This document shows positions 58,601 to 64,000 of a stretch of 64,000 nt of DNA, in pieces. The stretch lies in contig NC_052407.1 of the NCBI RefSeq assembly GCF_009389715.1, positions 8,156,475 through 8,220,474 of the forward strand. Reading direction: 5' to 3'. The notes beneath the pieces are model-generated. The model made no database searches. It saw only the letters and a program-made list of their open reading frames with translations, and was not told where the DNA came from. The DNA comes from Phoenix dactylifera. Lineage: Eukaryota; Streptophyta; Magnoliopsida; Arecales; Arecaceae. The position numbers and the translations under genes are program-made. How positions within the stretch are numbered: position 1 is the stretch's first letter; each line of letters begins with the position of its first letter.

Positions 58601-59192
58601 CCCGGATGAAGCCGGCTTCAAGGAGCTTGCCGACCTCCTCGGCTGCTGCTCGTTGTCGTTCAGGGGCGGCGCCTCGCTTCTTTTGTCGCACAGGCTTGCA
58701 GGTCGGCTTCACCTGAAGCCGGTGGACCATGACCTCCGGATCTATCCCCGGCATGTCTGCAGGCGACCATGCGAAGACATCCATATTGTCCCGCAGAAAG
58801 TTGACGAGGCGACTCCTCTCGTGTTCGCCAAGGCCAGAGCCGACCTGCACAGTTAGCTCGGGAAAGTTCTCTCGTAAGGGAACTTGAATTAACAACTCAC
58901 CAGGCTCTACCCGCTCTTTCTGGGGGTTGACCCGTGCCTTCATAACCTCAGTTGAGGGCTGGTCAGTCGTTGGGGCAGGCACCTCGGCTGGTCGTCTTGC
59001 CTCGTGGGTCGCTAGGTAGCATCGCCTTGCCACCATTTGGTCCCCTCGGACTTCACCGACTCCCTGGCTGGTGGGGAATCGCATCAGCAGGTGGTGAGTC
59101 GAGACTACTGCTCGGAGGGCATTGAGTCCTGGCCTTCCGAGGATGGCGTTGTAAACCGAGGGCAGGCGTATTACAAGGAAGCTCATACCCAC
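55671..59192 (-). CDS. Pol polyprotein (RT, two RNase H, integrase) of the Tat element
   Basis: An uninterrupted 1173-codon frame on the minus strand. About residues 190-370 form the reverse transcriptase, with YVDD at about 321-324 and WRMCVDYTDLNKACPKD. At 450-590 is a first RNase H-like domain. At 603-735 is an archaeal-type RNase H with TLHVDG, MAEYEAL, AFSDSQLVV and LRADQLSK acidic residues. At 820-1090 is the integrase: a zinc-binding HxxxH..CDRCQ region (H of HLGG, CDRCQRN), catalytic WGIDILGPF, SDNGRQFD and NGETEVTNR (D, D, E). At the end is a GPYRV module and no chromodomain. The frame starts inside the protease-RT junction and is separated from the protease by a frameshift near 59240, so normal translation from gag cannot reach it. 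Confidence 0.9.
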   Translation of the reverse strand: MGMSFLVIRLPSVYNAILGRPGLNALRAVVSTHHLLMRFPTSQGVGEVRGDQMVARRCYLATHEARRPAEVPAPTTDQPSTEVMKARVNPQKERVEPGELLIQVPLRENFPELTVQVGSGLGEHERSRLVNFLRDNMDVFAWSPADMPGIDPEVMVHRLQVKPTCKPVRQKKRGAAPERQRAAAEEVGKLLEAGFIREISYPEWLANVVLVKKASGKWRMCVDYTDLNKACPKDSFPLPSIDQLVDSTSGHELLAFMDAFSGYNQIRMAPEDEEKTAFITDGGTYCYKVMPFGLKNAGATYQRLVSRIFKDQIGRNMEVYVDDMLVKSKAAQDHIADLNEAFSTLRKYQMKLNPAKCAFGVTSGKFLGFVITQRGIEANPEKIRALQGMTPPRTVKEVQRLTGRVAALGRFISRSAERCLPFFAALKKPKNFLWSDGCQQSFEELRHLLASPPLLTKPQQDELLYLYLAVSPVAVSSVLVREEGKLQKPVYYTSRVLRDAETRYSKLEKTAYALVISARRLRPYFQAHTVAVLTDQPVKQILHRSDRAGRITKWAIELGEFDIEYRPRPAIKAQALADFIVECTIPDEVEPEPEPPLEQTPSLTWTLHVDGFSNSGGSGAGFILTSPEGVVAEQALRLEFPASNNMAEYEALVAGLKLAKELGVKDLKAFSDSQLVVNQIVGDFEARDPTMQKYLQKVRDLASTLDSLHIQHIARSENLRADQLSKLASSRMSELPKEAVLEYLQKSSTGEPEQTLCTELKPSWMDELISYLQDETLPADEREARRIKRLVTRYILYEGKLYRRSFTSPLLRCLRPTEANYALREVHEGICGNHLGGRALAHKILRQGYYWPTLQKDAMDFVQRCDRCQRNANVQRRPSAPLTSISSPWPFAQWGIDILGPFSLATGQRKFLVVSIDYFTKWIEAEPLARITEQKMRDFVWKSIICRFGLPRILISDNGRQFDNIHFREFCSELGIDHRFTSVAHPQTNGETEVTNRTILQGLKTRLDKSKGQWVEDLYNVLWAYRTTFRVPTGETPFNLTYGTEAVIPLEIGLPSPRVEHHDASSNSSQLRGNLDLIEETREVARVRMARYQQKTAQYYNAGVKVKSFRPGDLVLRRAETSRPTEQGKLAPNWEGPYRVTRIRRPGTYQLESLDGTPIPRSWSSENFRVYHQ

Positions 59193-59632
59193 GGTACTTT
59201 CACGTGGGGCGAGCCCGGCTGTGACCAGAAGGTCGATCTCCCCTCTACTGGAACTGAATCCCCAGTGAATCCAACTAGCGGAGCATTCATCCTCCGTAGC
59301 TGTTCTTTTGTCATCCCCATTTTACAATAAGCACCAAAATACAAAACATTCGCCGAGCTTCCATTATCAACCAGGATGCGTTTTACATCAAATTTATTTA
59401 TGATCATGGAGATGACCATGGCATCATCATGGGGAATTTCGACTCCCTCTAGATCGTCATCTGAGAAGGAGATGGCTTCAGAGGTGCGCGGGCGCTTCGA
59501 GGAGGCTTCTTCCCCTGAGGCTTCCCCAGCCGAGGTCCCGTCTCGGATAGTGTTGATGACGCCGGTGATGGGCCTGTTGGCATTTGAACCTTCAGGCTGT
59601 GCTGCTCCTTCGGCTGGCTTCTTCCCGTGAGG
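59183..59632 (-). pseudogene. Protease region, out of frame with gag and pol
   Basis: The frame ending at 59183 contains the aspartic-protease core VDNGSSANVLYFGAY and upstream FSDDDLEGVEIPHDDAMVIS. It is shifted relative to gag by the 112-bp duplication at 59521-59744. It returns to the pol frame only by a one-base change in the G-run near 59237-59243. Active-site residues DNGSS (usually DxGSS) are kept. Confidence 0.75.
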
Positions 59633-59744
59633 CTTCCCCAGCCGAGGTCCCGCCTCGGATAGTGTTGATGACGCCGGCGATGGGCCTGTTGGCATTTGAA
59701 CCTTCAGGCTGTGCTGCTCCTTCGGCTGGCTTCTTCCCTTCACG
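59521..59744 (-). repeat. 112-bp tandem duplication in the gag-protease linker
   Basis: 59521-59632 and 59633-59744 are head-to-tail copies (both start CTTCCCCAGCCGAGGTCCCG) with a few differences, such as GTCTCGG/GCCTCGG and GGTGATG/GGCGATG. The length is not a multiple of three and shifts the reading frame, producing a stop at 59592. Confidence 0.92.
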
Positions 59745-61205
59745 CCGGCCTTGCACAAACCGATCGAGCACCCCTCGGCGAATGAGTGCTTCAATCTCAT
59801 TTCGGAGCTGATAACAATCTTCGGTATCATGGCCGTGATCCCGGTGGAAACGGCAATACTTCCGGAGATCACGCCGGATTCTGGTGTCTGGCTTCGGAGG
59901 TGGGAGCCGGATGCAATCCCGACTCTCAATCTCCATGAGGATTTCAGCCCGAGGAGCATTGAGGGGAGTATACTTTTCATACCTCCCTTCGGGTGCGCGG
60001 GCCTGCAGTGGGAACCTCGGGCGGGGTGGTGACCTCTGCTGTGGCGGTCCTCTCAACCGGGGTGGACTCTTCGGGCGGGGCGGATTCTTAGCTCGTCGCG
60101 GAGACGGGCTTCTGGGCTGGCCGCGCTCCTCGCGACGTCTCTTCTTGGGGTTTTGCTTGGTCCCGCCCCGCCTAACCGCCACGGCTTCTTCTGCCTTGGC
60201 ATACTTCCGCGCCCGAGCGAACATCTCAGTGAGGTCCGCAAGGAAATTCTTCTCGATTGAGAAGAGGAATCTGTAGGACCGGGCTCCAGTCTTTAGTGCT
60301 GACATTGCAATGGACTGGTCAAGCTCCCGGACCTCCCATGTTGCGGCGGTGAATCGGTCCAAGTACTCTTTGAAGGATTCTCCCTCCTTTTATTTAATGT
60401 CTAGGAGGGAGTCGGATGTCCGCCGCTGGGGTTGGCTGGCAGCAAAGTTGCCAGCAAATTGTCTGCCGAGCTGCTCAAAGGAAGAGACAGTACTCGGCTT
60501 CAGCCCGGTAAACCAAAGCCGGGCTGGTCCTCGGAGTGTCGCCGGGAAAGCTTTGCACATCATGGCCTCCGAGGCTCCTTGTAGGGCCATTAATACCCGG
60601 TAACTCTCCAGATGGTCAAGGGGATCAGCCTTGCCGTTGTAGGGCTCCACCTGGGGCATCTTGAACTGTAGCGGAACCGGTTCATCTTCAATCTCCGGAG
60701 AGAAGGGCGACTTCGTAGTAAACTCAAAGTCGTCATCACGCCCCGATTTCCTGCCATGGAGTGCCTGGATTTGGCGCTCCAGCTTCTCGACTTTCTTGTC
60801 GAGTTCATCATTCTGGAGGATCGCTGCAGCGGTTCGTTCGAGCGCAGGTTGCCCTGAAACCGACTCAGCTTCTGAAGGCTGTGGCCAGCCTCCGTAGCCT
60901 CTGGCTGGGTGCTCTCTCCAGAGGGAGACCTGGACTTGGGAGTCCTGACCTCGAAGGGGAAGTCCGCTTGTAGGAGGCTCTGGTTGAGCTGGAGCCGGAG
61001 GAGGCGGTGCCGTTGGGATGCCCCTGGGTTGCAAGCTTTGGACAGCGGTAGCCAAGGCTTGCACTTGTTGCACCAGGGCATCAAACTGCTCCGGCCGAAC
61101 CTGAGGGGTTGACTCGGCCGGAGGTGGTGAGTTCCGGACGGAATGCTCAGGACTGGGTGGAAGATGTCGAGAGGCGTTGGAAGCCCCTTTGCTTCTTAGC
61201 TTCAT
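59592..61205 (-). pseudogene. Gag of the Tat element, broken by one nonsense codon
   Basis: From the ATG at 61205 (MKLRSKGASN; the preceding TTG at 61238 is part of the primer-site region) the frame runs to TAA at 60390-60392, then continues in the same frame to 59592. It has a Pro-rich N-terminus, a coiled-coil patch near LDKKVEKLERQIQAL, the retrotransposon gag core (FKMPQVEPYNGKADPLDHLESYRVLMALQGASEAMMCKAFPATLRGPARLWFTGL) and, after the stop, DRFTAATWEVRELDQSIAMSALKTG. An Arg/Pro-rich stretch then leads to CRFHRDHGHDTEDCYQL, a zinc-knuckle-like motif. Gag would form the virus-like particle. The nonsense codon splits the core domain. Confidence 0.85.
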
Positions 61206-61220
61206 GGCAGCGAACTCGGG

Positions 61221-61239
61221 CCCTTCCTCTAGCGCCAAC
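61221..61239 (-). other. Primer-binding site of the Tat element
   Basis: Read on the minus strand, TTGGCGCTAGAGGAAGGG follows the CA end of the 5' LTR. TGGCGC-type sites, complementary to a tRNA 3' end, are common in Tat/Ogre-type elements. Which tRNA is used I cannot settle without a tRNA set. Confidence 0.7.
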
Positions 61240-62557
61240 TGTTGCTGGAAATTGGACCCGGGGGCCGCCGCGAAGCCGGGGAAGGAGGGGCTCCGCCGCA
61301 GGGACGGTGGATGACTGTGCGCCGGCTACTGGCGTTCTCCTGTAGGGCGGAGCTCCGCCGCAGGAGCGGTGGTCGATGGCGTGCCGGCAGGTGGCGTCCT
61401 CCTGGGGGGCGTAAGTCCTGCAAGAAAAACCGGTGGCCGGGCTCCCCGGCGCCGGCCCTCCGATGCTTAAGTCAGAAGGGGCAGATATGTGGAGAGAGCA
61501 GGGAAGAGAGTATGTGTAGAAGACAGAGAGAATATTTGGATAAGATCCAGAGGATCAGTTTTCTTAATTGTCTGTGTTGTTCACTTCTTTCCACCCGGTC
61601 TAGGAGGGTTCTCTCGGGCTTCGGTTTTTTTTCTCCCCCCTCCCTTTTCCCCCTAGGTTTCCTTTTATAGGAGGATTTTTGTTACCTGGGAGGTGACAGG
61701 AGGTTTGTCCTGTTTTGTAATAATTGAGCACGATTTGGCCCATTAATGGCGTGGTGGAAAATAAGGCCGAATCAGACCGGAACCAGGAAGTTGTCACGGT
61801 CGATCGGACCTGTTGGGGTGGTTGAACCGCCGGCCGTGGTAGGCCTGGGGTCCGTGGATGGTAAGTGCATTTATTACCGAGTGAACTGGCGGTCAGGGAA
61901 AGCCATACGCTTTGATGGTTCGGTGATCCGGAGATCGCCTTGAGCCGTGTTCATTAAATGACTGAGTGCATCGGAGACTCGAGGGGGTCTCATGCATTAA
62001 TGGCAGGTCGTGCCGAATACCTGCGGAGATCTTATGCCTTGATGGCTTGGAGATAGCGGCAGGTTGTAGTGGAGTTGTCAGGTCCCTCAGGCTTAGAGGG
62101 TTAGACGGAAGTTGAACATTTGGTCCAAGGCAATCGGCTCGGCAGGGGTGCCGAGCCGAGCTGGTCGCCCAATGGGGCGCCCTGTGGCGGGGTTGCTTCA
62201 TAGTACTTCTGCTCGGCGCCCTTTGGGCGAGCGTCTTGCGCTCTTTGGTTGGTTTCCTGGTCGGCGCTCTTTAGGCAAGCGCTTTCTCTGGTCGGCGTTC
62301 TCTAGCCGGGCACCCTGCTGATCGGCACTCTTCGGTCGAGCGCCTTTCTGGCCGAGCATCCCTACTTGGTCATTTTGGTTGGGCGCCTCTTCTTGGCGCT
62401 CTCTCTGGTCGGTACTCTCTAGCCGAGCACCCTGTCGGTCGGCACTCTTTGGCCGAGCGCCTTTCCGGTCGGCACTCTTTGGCCGAGCGCCTTTCTGGCC
62501 GGCGCCCTTTGGCCGAGCGCCTCCGTGACGGTATGACTTGGGGTTTTTCCCCCAACA
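61240..62557 (-). repeat. Right LTR (5' LTR, promoter) of the Tat element
   Basis: It is 1318 bp long, with TATAAAAG in element orientation at 61662-61669 driving leftward transcription. It differs from the left LTR by roughly 11 substitutions and two 1-bp indels by eye. Four of these cluster in 25 bp inside the minisatellite near 62435-62460. Confidence 0.95.
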
Positions 62558-62562
62558 ATAGT

Positions 62563-63850
62563 CATTGTCATAAACATATTGGTCCATTCAACACATGGTC
62601 GAACCATGGACCTGTGACCTAACCACCAAAATGGGTTGGCTGGGATCCACATGTTCCACACACCACTGATAAATCTCATCATATATATATTGGCCCATTC
62701 AACCAATGGTTGAACCATAAGATATAGAAATATATCTATTATATATACATAGGACAACCAACTAAGATGACATTGTTATATAGGGCCCCTGTGCAGCATT
62801 CCCATTGGAGGACTGGTCTATCTGATGGCCGAGAAAAGTTCCAATGGTAGTTCATATAGATAATAGATTGGAGATCTCAATAAATTCACCAAAGTAAAAT
62901 GGTATGCTCGAGCAAGAAGCTTGTTAACTAAAAAAGATATCGTGGTCAAGACGAGCTTTAAAACTAGCACGTGCTTTGATGCTATAATTTATTGGGCTAG
63001 TCCAGTAAAGCCTATATCACTTATTTTTAGCCTCCATAGTGAATGGCCTACCCTTTCTTTCTTCATATATATACACACACACACACACAAATAGAGATAG
63101 CTTACATTAGGTCCTCTATGTACCATATGGAAATTAATATTAATGATGGAATTTAAATATTTCTCACATTTCATAGCATCATTAATAAGATGAAAATCAA
63201 GTAGTAATCAAATTAATAGATTAATTAACATTATGTATTAATTAATTACATGCTACAGAATAATAATTTTAATTACTCGCTATGTAGATACTATTATTAG
63301 TATCAGGATTTAAATCTTTCTTACATCCCACATTATCATTAATAAGGTACAAGTTATATATTAATTAAATCAATTGGGAGGAAGAAACTAAAAATATAAA
63401 CAAACAGACTACAGAATAATAATTTTTAATTTATTATATAAACATTATAATAATTATAAAAGAATTTATATAACAGCTTAAATAAATATATCTAACATTA
63501 ATAATTTATTTAATATAATAAAAAATCAAAAATATTTTTATTTTATTATTAGAATATATTTAATGTCAATTATATGTCTATAATTTAGTTTTAACTCAAA
63601 TTTAAGCTAATCAACGGTCTTAAAATTTAGTAAAACTATACTCTAATATGTAAATTTGTAATTTACTTTATGAATTAAAGTAACAGCTGTTACAGTGACG
63701 TAATAGCACCGTGATTAGCTTTGATAAATTATTAAATTTACATAATATTTTAAATATAATATATTATATTTTTTATATTTGAAAAAAAAATGGGTAATGG
63801 ACCCGGGCGACGAGAGGGCGTGGAAACGGAAACATCAAAACCCCCCGTCC
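62563..63850. other. AT-rich intergenic DNA with a (CA)n microsatellite
   Basis: (AC)n at about 63070-63089. Long A/T-rich runs at 63120-63780. No gene is seen. Confidence 0.5.
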
Positions 63851-63858
63851 AAAACCCT
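63851..63858 (+). promoter_or_regulatory. Telo-box-like motif upstream of the edge gene
   Basis: AAAACCCT lies 88 bp before the start codon at 63946, after an abrupt rise in GC and within a CT-rich leader (CCTTCCTCTCCGTC, CGCCTCTCTCC). Telo-boxes are common in promoters of growth-related and translation-related plant genes. Confidence 0.35.
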
Positions 63859-63945
63859 TCCTCTCCGTCAGCTGTCGCCTCTCTCCTACGCTCTCAATCG
63901 CAAGGTGGGAAAGAAGAGAGGGGAAAAGGAAACGAAAACTAAGCC

Positions 63946-64000
63946 ATGTCTCGGCTCGTCCGATCTCGAATCCTTCCCTATCTCTCGAAGCGAAGCAGCG
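63946..64000 (+). CDS. Start of a gene cut by the window edge
   Basis: ATG at 63946 (AGCCATGTC) opens MSRLVRSRILPYLSKRSS, 18 codons before the window ends. The segment is rich in Arg, Ser and Leu with no acidic residue, as in mitochondrial or plastid presequences. The preceding GC jump and CT/GA-rich leader support a 5' UTR. The protein family cannot be named from this piece. Confidence 0.5.
   Translation, partial: MSRLVRSRILPYLSKRSS

Larger units (their letters stand above)
49657..62562 (-). mobile_element. Tat-lineage Ty3/gypsy LTR retrotransposon, 12.9 kb
   Basis: LTRs occupy 49662-50981 and 61240-62557, with ATAGT on both outer sides (49657-49661, 62558-62562) as a perfect 5-bp target duplication. 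In element orientation (minus) the LTR begins TGTTGGGGG and ends CAGCAACA. The primer site TTGGCGCTAGAGGAAGGG abuts the right LTR; ATCGGGGGGTAG (polypurine tract) abuts the left LTR. The order is gag, protease, reverse transcriptase, RNase H, second (archaeal-type) RNase H, integrase, then tandem repeats and a spliced gene on the opposite strand. A second RNase H, no chromodomain and extra ORFs mark the Tat lineage. By eye the LTRs differ at about a dozen sites in 1.32 kb, indicating a recent insertion. Confidence 0.95.

Noticed and set aside
57816..58856. Plus-strand frames of 130-165 codons over pol
   Set aside because: Shadows of the conserved reverse-transcriptase coding strand.

Overview
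The window is nuclear DNA of a flowering plant. Genes have GT-AG introns and sit in long AT-rich intergenic DNA packed with nested transposable elements. The gene set and element types (long GC-rich Tat-type Ty3/gypsy element, Sirevirus-like copia remnants, TRIMs, a tRNA-derived SINE, hAT and CACTA pieces) suggest a monocot, possibly a palm. The species is my inference and cannot be fixed from the sequence alone.

I support three complete host genes and one gene start, all on the + strand. (1) 9080-10746: a three-exon heavy-metal-associated (HMA) domain protein with a proline-repeat tail and a CaaX-like C-terminus, of the Pi21/HIPP type. Its first two coding exons are very short. (2) 17949-19289: an intronless U-box/ARM E3 ubiquitin ligase of the PUB20/21 type, with a TATA box and four W-box cores just upstream. 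(3) 40132-45913: a six-exon, 735-residue oligopeptide transporter recognised as OPT3. (4) 63946 to the window edge: the first 18 codons of a gene with a basic, possibly organelle-targeting N-terminus.

The rest is mostly mobile DNA. Left part (1-17 kb): a MITE, two copies of an LTR-like repeat, a small satellite-like array, a copia LTR end, a 5'-truncated LINE with RNase H, and the 3' part of a Sirevirus-like element carrying a SINE. Middle (20-40 kb): more LINE tails, all in the same orientation, and a duplicated block (copies near 23.3-24.3 and 34.4-36.8 kb). It also holds a decayed non-autonomous gypsy element (24.65-29.13 kb), a nearly complete hAT transposon (29.48-32.70 kb), and two TRIMs with perfect 5-bp target duplications. 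A GC-rich, ACGT-dense island lies 2.6-2.9 kb upstream of OPT3.

Right part (49.66-62.56 kb): a 12.9-kb Tat-lineage Ty3/gypsy element on the minus strand, with ~1.32-kb LTRs about 99% identical and a perfect 5-bp target duplication. Between pol and its 3' LTR it carries a spliced antisense gene (699 codons, three exons) and two families of tandem repeats. Its gag-pro-pol frame is broken by a nonsense codon, a 112-bp tandem duplication and a 1-bp shift.

No operon-like relation exists between the host genes. The antisense gene inside the Tat element is the closest thing here to a little-understood system.
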